From contig NZ_CP033459.1 in assembly GCF_003265305.2 (NCBI RefSeq), forward strand, positions 2,604,001 through 2,668,000: a stretch of DNA of 64,000 nucleotides, written 5' to 3'. The translations under genes and the position numbers were made by a program. How positions within the stretch are numbered: the stretch's first letter is position 1; each line of letters begins with the position of its first letter. This stretch comes from Pseudoprevotella muciniphila (GTDB taxonomy: Bacteria; Bacteroidota; Bacteroidia; Bacteroidales; Bacteroidaceae). Under the pieces are notes generated by a model. That model ran no database searches and was not told where the DNA came from. It saw nothing but the letters and a program-made list of their open reading frames with translations. Shown in pieces: positions 8,397 to 17,387 of the stretch.

Positions 8397-8422
8397 ACAA
8401 TTTGATGTCAGATTGTTTTATC
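8397..8422 (+). terminator. Possible terminator after ogt
   Basis: The arms ACAATTTG and CAGATTGT (with one T-G pair) around an ATGT loop are followed by TTTATCTT. The stem is short and AT-rich, so the call is tentative. Confidence 0.45.
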
Positions 8423-8435
8423 TTCAAGATTTAGA

Positions 8436-8487
8436 AATAAATTCTATAATTCTCTGATTCTTGAATAACAAAACTTGATATTATAAT
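8436..8487. repeat. AT-rich dispersed repeat, first copy
   Basis: The three blocks AATAAATTCTATAATT (8436-8451), ATTCTTGAA (8457-8465) and TGATATTATAAT (8476-8487) match 50571-50648 in the same order. This copy lies in the convergent gap after ogt. Confidence 0.6.
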
Positions 8488-8511
8488 AATGTACGACATT
8501 TGGCGATGTCC

Positions 8512-9048
8512 TTATTCAAGACTTTTCTGTATCTCCTTTGCGCGGTTGATATAGCCGCGAAGCATTCGCTTTGCCATTTCCTTGGTTTGGACCATCTGTG
8601 TGTTTAGGGTTAAGGTCAGCGACCAAAACAACTTATTCCCCTCTACGGTGTATTCCAGGTGCTCGCCGTTGTTATTGTCGTTGAAACAGTCGCGTAGTGC
8701 ATCTGCCCTGCTGCGCGAGGTGAGTGTGCTTTCTTTCAATCTGCTTATATACAATATAGGTGTACCGTCGAACGTACGCTTGCAGGCGATGTCGCCGAGG
8801 AAAGGCACCATGAAATGCGTTACTGTCTGACCGCTATAATCGGTATCAGTGTGGAAATGGTAATTCATCTGTATGGCTGCCATGCCGATGAGTTGTTCCA
8901 CAGAGTTGCTCTCCACTGCCGATTTCCACAGCCGTTCAGACATCTTGCGCCGCGAAATAAAAACGAAAACGATGGAAACGAGCAGGATGAGCAGGAAAAT
9001 CAGTTGACCGGTGTTGGATATGTTGAAAGAGGGGATTGTGGGGAACAT
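8512..9048 (-). CDS. Small single-pass membrane protein, unknown function
   Basis: With the ATG at 9048 the protein has 178 residues: a short N-terminal segment, one transmembrane helix (about residues 14-34, LIFLLILLVSIVFVFIS), a basic stop-transfer RRK, and a soluble domain of about 140 residues that should face the cytoplasm. The soluble part has no motif I recognise; it contains a Met/Gln-rich segment and an N-terminal helix followed by mixed alpha/beta sequence. A longer frame to 9138 is open, but the extra 30 residues are not signal-like, so I prefer the inner start. It is convergent with ogt and diverges from the CBM9-like gene. Confidence 0.65.
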   Translation of the reverse strand: MFPTIPSFNISNTGQLIFLLILLVSIVFVFISRRKMSERLWKSAVESNSVEQLIGMAAIQMNYHFHTDTDYSGQTVTHFMVPFLGDIACKRTFDGTPILYISRLKESTLTSRSRADALRDCFNDNNNGEHLEYTVEGNKLFWSLTLTLNTQMVQTKEMAKRMLRGYINRAKEIQKSLE

Positions 9049-9287
9049 TGTGTCGATGTTTTTGTAGCTTGATGCAAAGTTAATACAAATACTCATTTCA
9101 GCGATACTTTCTGTGAGTGCAGTGAGGCGAACTGCCATTTTAGTCGCCTGCTGGCGAGAAGTCGAAAATCTTGAGGTTCACTAATTATAGCGAACATTTC
9201 TTGTTGCGTGTTTATTTTTTAGTGTGTAAATAAATAATTTTGTATTTTTGCGTTACAAATGATAAGAACAAAAAAACTATTACGATT

Positions 9288-9902
9288 ATGACCCATTCAG
9301 CAAAAGACGTTTCAAGGTGGTTTGACGAAAACAACGTGCCTTTCAAACCCGTAACAACGCTCAACTGGGCGAAAGACTTTCCTTATAGACCGGAATTTAC
9401 GTTCCGGCTTGCCCGTACCGAAGATGCCCTCTTGCTCAACTATCGTGTGAAGGAGAGCGCAGTGCGCGGAGTGGAGGCCGTGGACAACGGCTCGGTGTGG
9501 GAAGACGATTGTGTGGAATGTTTCATCAAAGCGCCGGAATCGGATGTTTATTACAACATTGAGTGTAACTGTGTAGGCACACTCCTCATCGGCTGTGGAG
9601 AAGGCCGTGCCTACAGATTGCGCTATACACCAAGCATCCTGTCGCAAGTATCGAGAATAAGCACTCTCGGCAACGAACCCATTGGCACCCTCAACGAAGA
9701 AACAGAATGGGAACTCTCCCTCATAGTGCCTTTCTCCCTCCTTCCCGAACTCCACGACGATGGCAAACGCACCGACTACATCGGCAATATCTACAAATGT
9801 GGCGACAAACAACCAACCCCCCACTTCGTCACCCGCTTCCCCATCAACACCCCATCGCCCGACTACCACCGCCCAGAATTCTTCCAACCGCTGTGGGAGT
9901 AA
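9288..9902 (+). CDS. CBM9-like carbohydrate-binding domain protein
   Basis: The 204-residue protein matches the family-9 carbohydrate-binding fold seen in many Bacteroidetes as a stand-alone protein: a beta-sandwich with the signature VWEDDCVECFI (about 78-88), then NIECNCVGTLL and a WELSLIVPFSLL strand. CBM9 domains bind xylose or glucose ends of polysaccharides, but free-standing versions like this have no signal peptide here and no known ligand. The start at 9288 is preferred to an upstream ATG at 9240 because the upstream residues (MYFCVTNDKNKK) overlap a TATTTTTG promoter-like box (9243-9250), which gives a transcript start near 9257. The codon use turns GC-rich and proline-rich at the 3' end. 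Confidence 0.75.
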   Translation: MTHSAKDVSRWFDENNVPFKPVTTLNWAKDFPYRPEFTFRLARTEDALLLNYRVKESAVRGVEAVDNGSVWEDDCVECFIKAPESDVYYNIECNCVGTLLIGCGEGRAYRLRYTPSILSQVSRISTLGNEPIGTLNEETEWELSLIVPFSLLPELHDDGKRTDYIGNIYKCGDKQPTPHFVTRFPINTPSPDYHRPEFFQPLWE

Positions 9903-10022
9903 GAGGGTATAAACTATAGAAGCATATTTTTAGAAAAATAAACTCAAAATAAAAATAGTAATTACATCTTTTTCGCGTTTTCAGCGGAAACTATTGATAA
10001 CCAAAACAACAATTCAAAACTT

Positions 10023-11102
10023 ATGAAGAAATTATTTTTATTGATGATGCTGTTAGGCATCATATTGTCCGCTACAGCGCAGGACTATAAGATTACAGGT
10101 GTGGCACCTCAAGGAGAGAAAATGGTGTATCTTCGCAACCTTTCAACGGAGACGGTGGATTCTGTGGCAGTTGATGCTAAGGGAAATTTCTCTTTCAGCG
10201 GTGATGCTGCAGGAGACCATTTCGCAGGTGTTATTCTTGGCAGTAAAGTGCAGCGCCAGCTTTTAGTTTTCCTTGAAGGCAATGTGCAAGTAGATTTGGT
10301 CAATATGACTGTAAAGGGCAATGCAGATAACGAAGGCCTTCACGCTTGGCAGAAGTTAGAACTCAATGCTGCAGAATCTTTACAAAAGACTGTTGAACGC
10401 ATCAGGGAATACCAAGAGGCGGGCAAGGATGTGCCAGAAGATTTGGTGACAGAATATCGTCAGTCTTACCAAAAGTTAACCGAAGATTTGGGAGTAAAGG
10501 CAAAGGAAGTCTTGACGAACAATATAGACAAGCGTTATCCAGCATACACCCTCTTTAGCGTGTATTCGCTCTTGGATCAAGATTTTATCATAGACCTACA
10601 AGAGAAGAATCCTGCCTATATGAAAGAATCATTGGCTCAAAAAGTAGTCAAACAAATAGATGGCTGGAAGCGTCAGAAGGTGGGTACTCCTTTTACCGAC
10701 CTTGAAATGGCAGATACAGCAGGTGTGATGCACAAACTGAGCGAGTATGTGGGCAAAGGCAACTATGTGCTTATTGATTTCTGGGCTTCATGGTGCGGGC
10801 CATGTATGAAGGAAGTGCCAAACGTGATTGCAGCATACGAAAAGTATCACCCCAAAGGTTTCGATATAGTAGGCCTTTCGTTTGATAATGCTGCAGATGC
10901 CTGGAAGGGTGCTATCGTACGTAAGAATCTGCCTTGGCACAACTTGAGCGACCTTAAGGGATGGAAGAGTGAAGCCGCTGCAGTTTATGGTGTTACTGCC
11001 ATACCGCAAACACTCCTTATTGCTCCCGACGGCACTATAGCCGCCAATGGTCTGCATGGTGAAGGACTGCAGCAAAAACTGGCAGAAATTTATGGTGAAT
11101 AA
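10023..11102 (+). CDS. Secreted thioredoxin-fold (TlpA/AhpC-TSA) protein with DUF4369-like N-terminus
   Basis: The 359-residue protein has a signal peptide (1-19, cut near ATAQ). Residues 20-110 look like the small beta-rich DUF4369 domain common in Bacteroidetes (YKITGVAP... VYLRNL), a helical stretch follows (115-215), and a thioredoxin-like domain occupies about 225-359 with the redox motif WCGPC (257-261, Cys258 and Cys261) and the cis-proline motif AIPQT. It should act in the periplasm or at the outer membrane as a thiol-disulfide reductase. The substrate is unknown. It sits alone, upstream of the inverted-repeat region. Confidence 0.9.
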   Translation: MKKLFLLMMLLGIILSATAQDYKITGVAPQGEKMVYLRNLSTETVDSVAVDAKGNFSFSGDAAGDHFAGVILGSKVQRQLLVFLEGNVQVDLVNMTVKGNADNEGLHAWQKLELNAAESLQKTVERIREYQEAGKDVPEDLVTEYRQSYQKLTEDLGVKAKEVLTNNIDKRYPAYTLFSVYSLLDQDFIIDLQEKNPAYMKESLAQKVVKQIDGWKRQKVGTPFTDLEMADTAGVMHKLSEYVGKGNYVLIDFWASWCGPCMKEVPNVIAAYEKYHPKGFDIVGLSFDNAADAWKGAIVRKNLPWHNLSDLKGWKSEAAAVYGVTAIPQTLLIAPDGTIAANGLHGEGLQQKLAEIYGE

Positions 11103-11111
11103 TTCAACTTT

Positions 11112-11247
11112 TTGAAGTTATCGCTTCGCTCGAAGTTAACGAAGTCAGTGGCAATACTTTGGGATGATAAATAATAAAAGAAGAAAGAAAGATAAAAACA
11201 TCAGCATTAGGTAACGTCGTTAACTTCGAGCGAAGCGATAACTTCAA
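11112..11247. repeat. 31-bp perfect inverted repeat (palindromic element)
   Basis: The arm at 11112-11142 (core GCTTCGCTCGAAGTTAACGA) recurs as its exact reverse complement at 11217-11247, separated by 74 bp of A-rich sequence. The right arm is followed by further partial copies of the GTTAACTTC word to about 11273. Neither arm is a normal terminator because the loop is long and no T-run follows. No ORF is inside. It resembles a small palindromic mobile element, or a long hairpin in the intergenic transcript between the thioredoxin-fold gene and the dipeptidase gene. Confidence 0.85.
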
Positions 11248-11307
11248 TAACTTCGTTAACTTCAAGCAATTGAAACTTGCAAAACATTAATATGTTTATA
11301 AAAAGCA

Positions 11308-12117
11308 ATGAAAAGGTCGTATTTTATCTCTGTATTCATTCTTGCTCTGCTGTACTTGTCGGCTTGCAGGGCAGAACCTGTTAGGAAAACCGCGACTGAT
11401 GTCGTTGCAACACCAACGGCTCAAAAGGATACAGTACCGACTGATACCGTAGGAGAACAGGAAACCATCGACTCTGCCGCGCAGAATTACACAGTGTCGA
11501 AGGAGGGATTTGTCTCACTCAAAGAGTTTGCGCCTGAAATAACGCAAGAAATCCGATACTATACCGACTACAACTTCGTAGGCAAACGCGTTGATGGCTA
11601 TGAGGAGCCTTTGGCGCTTATGACTTTAGAGGCCGCAAAAGCACTTAAGGCAGCCAATGAAGAACTGATGAAGAAGGGGTATCGGATAAAAGTATATGAT
11701 ACTTACCGGCCACAGAAAGCCGTAAGCCATTTCGTGAGATGGGCAAAAGACCTGAAAGATACGAAAATGAAAAAGGATTTCTATCCGGAAAAAAACAAGT
11801 CTGTCCTCTTCAAGGAAGGGTATATCGCCTCGAAGTCGGGTCATAGCCGAGGAAGTACGGTGGATTTGACCATAGTACACCTTGATTCAGGCAAAGATGT
11901 TGATATGGGCGGTACGTTCGACTACTTCGGTGTTCGTTCCCACCCATCGTACACCAAAATAACAAAAGACCAATACCGCAACCGTATGCTCCTGAGGGAC
12001 GTCATGCTTCGTCATGGCTTCAAACCGCTTAGCACGGAATGGTGGCACTTTACGCTGAAAAACGAACCATACCCTAACACATACTTTACGTTCCCTGTGA
12101 AATGGCCGCAGGAGTAA
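11308..12117 (+). CDS. D-Ala-D-Ala dipeptidase (VanX/DdpX-type, M15D) lipoprotein
   Basis: The 269-residue protein carries a lipoprotein signal ending LYLSAC (Cys20), a Thr/Asp-rich linker (30-55), and a M15D domain. The zinc ligands are readable: SGHSRG with His179, VDLTI with Asp186, and EWWHF with Glu244 (general base) and His247. Such enzymes cleave D-alanyl-D-alanine; in non-resistant bacteria they are used to recycle peptidoglycan dipeptide. It should be anchored to the inner or outer membrane facing the periplasm. It has no vanH or vanA partner, so vancomycin resistance should not be inferred. Confidence 0.93.
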   Translation: MKRSYFISVFILALLYLSACRAEPVRKTATDVVATPTAQKDTVPTDTVGEQETIDSAAQNYTVSKEGFVSLKEFAPEITQEIRYYTDYNFVGKRVDGYEEPLALMTLEAAKALKAANEELMKKGYRIKVYDTYRPQKAVSHFVRWAKDLKDTKMKKDFYPEKNKSVLFKEGYIASKSGHSRGSTVDLTIVHLDSGKDVDMGGTFDYFGVRSHPSYTKITKDQYRNRMLLRDVMLRHGFKPLSTEWWHFTLKNEPYPNTYFTFPVKWPQE

Positions 12118-12142
12118 CGAATTGCTTATCAATATATGAATT

Positions 12143-12171
12143 AACCGCCGTTGTTTATAGCAGCGGCGGTT
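12143..12171. terminator. Hairpin between convergent dipeptidase and recQ genes
   Basis: A strong stem AACCGCCG/CGGCGGTT, extended by T-G, TG and CA pairs, has a loop of about 7 nt. It lies 26 bp after the dipeptidase stop and 9 bp before the end of recQ, so it can terminate either strand although T-runs are weak on both sides. Confidence 0.7.
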
Positions 12172-12179
12172 TATGTATC

Positions 12180-14093
12180 TTATCTCAAACGGAACGTTCC
12201 GTCCTTGAATTCAATTTTTTCTTCAGAAATAAGCCATTCTATAGCCTTTTTTCTTGCTACATCCGAGAATCCGTCGTAATTAAAATCAGAAGGAAGATGT
12301 GGTTCTCCGTCTGAAAGAATTTTCAAAAATCGCTCTGCGAGTATGAGATAGTCCTTGCCTCGCTTGTCATCAATGCAGACGTCGCAGTTACCACAATCCC
12401 CTGCTTTTTCACCAAAGTAAGCCAATAGATATTTACTGCGGCAAGTGCCATTCCCCGATGCATATTCAAGTACGGATGTTATGCGTTTGGAGAACTGTTC
12501 GATGCGATCCTCATACACATTCTTCGGAATGTGGAGATGCCTGGTTTCTACGCGACGTTGCCGGAATGTGATATGGGGAATGTTCTTTTTCGGTATGTAG
12601 TTGAGAATGCGCTGATACGTTACGGCTTTCAGTGCCTCGTACACGTCGTTCACCGTGCAATCGCATGCCTGTGCTATGCGGTCCTCTTCTATGTAGGCGT
12701 AATCGCTGAATATGCCCGTATAGTTTCGCAGGACGTATTGGATGATGTCTTCCGTTAGGCGGGGCAGATGGTGAATGCGATAAAGTTCGTCGCGTGTCAG
12801 GATGAAAATGAGGCGCGAGCGGTTTTCTTCCTCTTCATGGTATGATATGTATCCTGCGTTGTCAAGAATTTTGAGCGCGCTTGTCATTGTGGTGGGGAAG
12901 AACTTGAAAATCCTGCAAAACTTCTGTGCATTGAATTCGTATGTTACGTCGAAACCATCGCCCACTGCAAGTTGATAGAACGAGCCCAGCGACTCATAGA
13001 CGCGTGCAATATACTTTTTTTCAGGATAGGTCTCCGGTATGCGGTGGAGGAGTTTCCTTTGGTCGTTGTTGTTGAAGAGCAGTACGGCGTATGATGTCTT
13101 TCCGTCTCTTCCGGCCCGTCCTGCCTCTTGGAAATAGGCTTCCACGCTGTCCGGTACGTCGGCATGGATAACGAGGCGTACGTTAGGTTTGTCGATGCCC
13201 ATGCCGAAGGCGTTGGTTGCCACCATCACCCGCACTTTTTCGTCCTGCCACATGTGCTGTCGTACATCTTTTTCCGTATTGCTCAGGCCTGCGTGGTAGA
13301 AGATGGCTTCCACTCCGCTATCCGTGAGATGTTGTGCTATTTCCCGGCTCCCGTCGCGACTGCGGGTATAGACGATTGAGGGACCATCCACACTCTTGAG
13401 AATATGAAGGAGCATGGCAAATTTGTCCTCGGCAGGGCGCACGATGTAGCGCAGGTTCTTGCGTTCAAACGACATTTTGAAGACATTGAAATCGTGCAGC
13501 CCGTCTTTGGCATCTAAAGTGAGTTTGCTACAAATGTCGTTCACTACTTCAGGTGTGGCAGTAGCCGTGAGTGCCAGAACAGGAGCATTTGGCAACAACC
13601 GACGGATTTCTGCAATACGGAGATATGATGGGCGGAAATCATAACCCCATTGTGAAATGCAGTGCGACTCGTCCACCGTGATGAAACTGATGTTCATACG
13701 CTTCAGTTTCGTAATGAAAATATCGCTTTCAAGCCGTTCGGGAGAAACATACAGAAATTTGTAGTCGCCCAGGATGCAGTTGTCCAAATTGCGGAGCATG
13801 TCTTGTCTCGACTGTCCTGCATGAACGGTGAGCGAAGGAATGCCTCGGCGCGACAGGTGGCTGACCTGGTCTTTCATCAGGGCAATCAGCGGGGTTATGA
13901 CCAGGCATGTGCCAGGCATAGAAAGAGCCGGCACCTGGAACGTGATGCTCTTGCCTCCACCTGTTGGCATGAGCCCCAGCGTGTCGTGTCCGCTGCCTAT
14001 GCTGCGGATGATGTCGAGTTGAATACCGCGAAAATCGGGGTAGCCCCAATTCTCGCGGAGTATTTGTCGGTATTTCTCGTCAGAAAATGTCAT
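12180..14093 (-). CDS. recQ: ATP-dependent DNA helicase RecQ
   Basis: The 637-residue protein has the 3'-5' helicase core with Walker A MPTGGGKS (42-49), motif II DESH (141-144), motif VI around GRAGRDGKTS (about 330-339), and then the RecQ zinc region with CRSKYLL and DCGNCDVC cysteines (about 560-585), followed by a winged-helix end. There is no recognisable HRDC domain; the C-terminus has about 60 residues after the zinc site. It unwinds DNA in recombination repair. Its first bases overlap the end of recJ by 4 bp (ATGA type), so the two are translated from one message. Confidence 0.95.
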   Translation of the reverse strand: MTFSDEKYRQILRENWGYPDFRGIQLDIIRSIGSGHDTLGLMPTGGGKSITFQVPALSMPGTCLVITPLIALMKDQVSHLSRRGIPSLTVHAGQSRQDMLRNLDNCILGDYKFLYVSPERLESDIFITKLKRMNISFITVDESHCISQWGYDFRPSYLRIAEIRRLLPNAPVLALTATATPEVVNDICSKLTLDAKDGLHDFNVFKMSFERKNLRYIVRPAEDKFAMLLHILKSVDGPSIVYTRSRDGSREIAQHLTDSGVEAIFYHAGLSNTEKDVRQHMWQDEKVRVMVATNAFGMGIDKPNVRLVIHADVPDSVEAYFQEAGRAGRDGKTSYAVLLFNNNDQRKLLHRIPETYPEKKYIARVYESLGSFYQLAVGDGFDVTYEFNAQKFCRIFKFFPTTMTSALKILDNAGYISYHEEEENRSRLIFILTRDELYRIHHLPRLTEDIIQYVLRNYTGIFSDYAYIEEDRIAQACDCTVNDVYEALKAVTYQRILNYIPKKNIPHITFRQRRVETRHLHIPKNVYEDRIEQFSKRITSVLEYASGNGTCRSKYLLAYFGEKAGDCGNCDVCIDDKRGKDYLILAERFLKILSDGEPHLPSDFNYDGFSDVARKKAIEWLISEEKIEFKDGTFRLR

Positions 14094-15808
14094 AATGAAG
14101 GACGTATGTCCTCTATTTGAAGTTGGATTTCGTTCTTTTTGTGGGTATTCTCTTCTATTGTATAGCAGATGTCAAAAGCATTCTTGGTCTTGATAAATCT
14201 TGCTTGCGAACTCTGACCAAATGCAATACCGTTGATTACTTTTCCTGATCTGTCGTCGATGAGTTCCAGTTTTATGTGTTCCTGCCCTCTACCAACTACT
14301 TTACTGGTGCCATAATCATACACTCGCTTTGTACAGAAAATGGGCTTCTCATTGCCGGGCCCGAATGGTGCAAAGCGTTTGAGTTGTTTGTAGAAATTGA
14401 AGTTGATGTCGCTGAACTCCAATATACCATTTATGTTCAGAATAGGCTGAGTTTGTACCTCTTCGATGTGACTGTCGATATATTCCAGAAAACGCGTGCA
14501 GAATTCGTTTACATGCTCCACTTTCATCGTCATGCCTGCCGCATAGGTGTGTCCGCCAAAGTTCTCAAGAAGGTCTGCGCATTGCTGCACTGCCTTGTAG
14601 ATGTCGAAACCTCCTACAGAGCGGGCAGAGCCAGTGGCAAACCCCTCATTTTCGGTAAGTACGACGGCTGGCTTATGAAACTGCTCGGTGAGGCGGGATG
14701 CAACAATGCCTATAACACCTTTGTGCCAATCCTTACTGTAGATGGCTATGGCATGGTGCTCTTCGAAGCCTGTGAGTGATTTGGCGCGATTCATGGCTTC
14801 TTCTGTCATGGCCTTGTCGAGTTCTTTACGCTGCTCGTTGTATTGGTTGATGTTAGCGGCCTGTTCCAAGGCTGCATTGAAGTCTTTCTCTACAAGCAGT
14901 TTTACCGACTCTCCGCCATTCTGTACACGTCCCGATGCATTGATTCGAGGACCTATCTTGAAAATGATATCACTCATCGACAGTTCCTTGCCGTGCAGAC
15001 CGCAAGACTGGATAATTGCTTGTAAACCTACGGATGGTGTAGAATTCAGGCAGTTTAAGCCGTGGTGAGCCAGAATGCGATTTTCGCCTGTTACGGGGAC
15101 AATGTCGCTCGCAATACTTACTGCGCAGAGGTCCAGTAGTGATGTTACCTTGTTGAATTCTATGCCGTTGTTCTCGGCGAAAGCCTGCATGAATTTGAAA
15201 CCTACACCGCAACCGCTCAGGTGCTCGTAAGGATAATGGTTGTCCGCACGTTTGGGATTGAGTATGGCAACGGCAGGCGGCAATTCTTCATCAGGAACGT
15301 GGTGGTCGCAGATAATGAAATCTACACCTCGCTCCTTTGCGTAGGAAATTTCCTCAACAGCCTTGATGCCACAATCGAGAACGATGATGAGTTTGACACC
15401 TGTTTCTGCGGCAAAGTCAACACCCTTCATCGAAATGCCATAGCCTTCTTCGTAACGGTCAGGGATGTAATAGTCTATGTTTGAGTAATACTGCTGCAGG
15501 AATTTATATACTAATGCAACAGCAGTCACACCATCCACGTCGTAGTCTCCATAAACGAGGATGCGTTCTTTCCGACCCATCGCCTTGTTCAGGCGGTCCA
15601 CCGCTTTCTGCATGTCGTTCATGAGGAACGGATCGTGCAGGTAGGTGAGTTTGGGGCTGAAGAAGCGACGGACAGCATCCTCTTCGGTAATCCCGCGGTC
15701 TGCCAAAAGTTTGCCCAAGATAGGGTGGATGTTTAACTTTTTGGCAAGACGGGTCGCCGTGCCGACAGCGGATGCCTCGGGCGCCTCGTACTTCCAGTTG
15801 TAATTCAT
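14090..15808 (-). CDS. recJ: Single-stranded-DNA-specific exonuclease RecJ
   Basis: The 572-residue protein is a DHH-superfamily 5'-3' single-strand exonuclease. It has DYDVDG (88-93), the DHH motif ICDHHVPDE (DHH at 168-170), the further motif HHGLNCLN, and the DHHA1 domain with GGHTYAAGM (about 405-413) that binds DNA, followed by the C-terminal OB-type domain (about 450-572). Overlap with recQ by 4 bp gives a recJ-recQ operon; both act in the same gap-repair/RecF pathway. The start ATG at 15808 is supported by the normal N-terminus. Confidence 0.96.
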   Translation of the reverse strand: MNYNWKYEAPEASAVGTATRLAKKLNIHPILGKLLADRGITEEDAVRRFFSPKLTYLHDPFLMNDMQKAVDRLNKAMGRKERILVYGDYDVDGVTAVALVYKFLQQYYSNIDYYIPDRYEEGYGISMKGVDFAAETGVKLIIVLDCGIKAVEEISYAKERGVDFIICDHHVPDEELPPAVAILNPKRADNHYPYEHLSGCGVGFKFMQAFAENNGIEFNKVTSLLDLCAVSIASDIVPVTGENRILAHHGLNCLNSTPSVGLQAIIQSCGLHGKELSMSDIIFKIGPRINASGRVQNGGESVKLLVEKDFNAALEQAANINQYNEQRKELDKAMTEEAMNRAKSLTGFEEHHAIAIYSKDWHKGVIGIVASRLTEQFHKPAVVLTENEGFATGSARSVGGFDIYKAVQQCADLLENFGGHTYAAGMTMKVEHVNEFCTRFLEYIDSHIEEVQTQPILNINGILEFSDINFNFYKQLKRFAPFGPGNEKPIFCTKRVYDYGTSKVVGRGQEHIKLELIDDRSGKVINGIAFGQSSQARFIKTKNAFDICYTIEENTHKKNEIQLQIEDIRPSL

Positions 15809-16048
15809 TATATGTCATTTTTATTATTATTCTTATTTGGATGAAACTTAGTGGGTCTGATTCGCTCTCTCATTGTCAACCTTTTATCGAAAATCTTCCC
15901 TCCTTCGCACAAAATCAGCAAGTTGGAGCGTTTTTTAATCTCGGTAAAGCCGTATTAACCCATTTAATCGGTAAAATTATAAATAAAAAATGAGATTTCG
16001 CATATTATTCTTTCAAAAAATGCACGATTTTCAGTTTTATAGTTTTCG

Positions 16049-16078
16049 TTGTTATTCCGCAAATTCTTAGTATTTTTG
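16049..16078 (+). promoter_or_regulatory. Bacteroidetes-type promoter of hflX
   Basis: TTG (16049-16051), a 19-bp spacer and TATTTTTG (16071-16078) form a strong match. The expected start point is at about 16083-16085, which is the hflX ATG (16084). Confidence 0.75.
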
Positions 16079-16083
16079 CAACA

Positions 16084-17355
16084 ATGAACAATGAAACTTC
16101 AAAAATAACAGAGGAAAGAAAAGAGCGTTGTGTGCTCGTAGCACTGATTACCAAGCAACAAGACGAGCGCAAGACCGCTGAATATCTCGATGAGTTGGAA
16201 TTTCTTGCAGAAACGGCTGGTGCTGCGACGGTAAGGCGTTTTACACAGCGTGCGGCAGGTCCGAGCAGTGTAACTTATCTTGGTAAAGGTAAACTGCAGG
16301 AAATAAGAGAGTTTATAGAAAGAGAAGAAGACGCTGGGCATGAAATCGACTTGGCGATTTTCGATGACGAACTCACTGCAAAACAGTTGCGTAACATTGA
16401 GAAGGAACTCCATGTGCGCATTCTCGACCGCACATCGCTAATCCTCGACATCTTTGCCATGCGTGCGCAGACGGCGAGTGCCAAAACACAGGTGGAACTG
16501 GCACAAAATCAATATATGCTGCCTCGCTTGCAGCGTATGTGGACGCACTTGGAACGACAAGGTGGCGGTTCGGGTTCCGGCGGCGGAAAGGGTAGTGTAG
16601 GTCTGCGCGGGCCTGGAGAAACGCAGTTGGAGATGGACAGGCGTATTATCCTTAACCGCATGGCACTACTGAAAAGACGTCTTGCTGAGATAGACAAGCA
16701 AAAGACCACCCAGCGCCAAAGCAGAGGACGACTTATACGTGTGGCACTCGTGGGATATACCAACGTGGGTAAGAGTACACTTATAAACCTGCTCTCGAAG
16801 AGCGATGTCTTTGCGGAAAATAAACTCTTTGCAACGCTCGACACTACTGTAAGAAAGGTGATAATCAATAATTTACCTTTTTTGCTTAGTGATACTGTGG
16901 GTTTTATCAGGAAACTTCCGACCGAACTTGTCAGTTCATTCAAATCCACGCTCGATGAAGTGCGTGAAGCAGACCTCCTACTTCATGTGGTTGATGTGAG
17001 CCATCCTGATTTTGAGGACCAAATCAGAGTGGTGGACCGCACGCTCGCAGACCTTGGGTGCGCAGAAAAGCCCATCGTGATTGTATTCAATAAAATGGAT
17101 GCCTACAAATGGGTTGAGAAGGAAGCCGACGACCTTACGCCAGCAACGAAGGAGAATATATCGCTCGACGAACTGGAACGAACGTGGATGGCAAAACTCA
17201 ATGGAGAGTGTATTTTCATTTCTGCACGAGAAAAGCAGAACATCGAAGCACTACGAAAGTTGATGTATATGAAAATCAGGGAACTCCATGTACAGAAATA
17301 TCCCTATAACGATTTCCTATTCATCAACTATGATGAGCAGGGCAATCCGCTTTAA
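16084..17355 (+). CDS. hflX: GTPase HflX
   Basis: The 423-residue protein is a ribosome-associated GTPase of the Obg-HflX group. It has the N-terminal HflX domain (ERCVLVALI), a Gly-rich loop (QGGGSGSGGGKG) before RGPGETQLE, and the G domain with G1 GYTNVGKS (224-231), G3 DTVG and G4 FNKMD (about 335-339). It rescues or splits stalled ribosomes under stress. No earlier in-frame start exists that keeps the family N-terminus, so the ATG at 16084 should be right. The promoter sits directly upstream, leaving almost no 5' untranslated leader, which is unusual. Confidence 0.96.
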   Translation: MNNETSKITEERKERCVLVALITKQQDERKTAEYLDELEFLAETAGAATVRRFTQRAAGPSSVTYLGKGKLQEIREFIEREEDAGHEIDLAIFDDELTAKQLRNIEKELHVRILDRTSLILDIFAMRAQTASAKTQVELAQNQYMLPRLQRMWTHLERQGGGSGSGGGKGSVGLRGPGETQLEMDRRIILNRMALLKRRLAEIDKQKTTQRQSRGRLIRVALVGYTNVGKSTLINLLSKSDVFAENKLFATLDTTVRKVIINNLPFLLSDTVGFIRKLPTELVSSFKSTLDEVREADLLLHVVDVSHPDFEDQIRVVDRTLADLGCAEKPIVIVFNKMDAYKWVEKEADDLTPATKENISLDELERTWMAKLNGECIFISAREKQNIEALRKLMYMKIRELHVQKYPYNDFLFINYDEQGNPL

Positions 17356-17387
17356 TACAATAAATTCATACCTAAAAAAATATAACG

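Noticed and set aside
11308-12117. Vancomycin-resistance cluster suggested by VanX- and VanW-like genes
   Set aside because: The two genes are far apart and no vanH, vanA-type ligase or vanRS genes are present.
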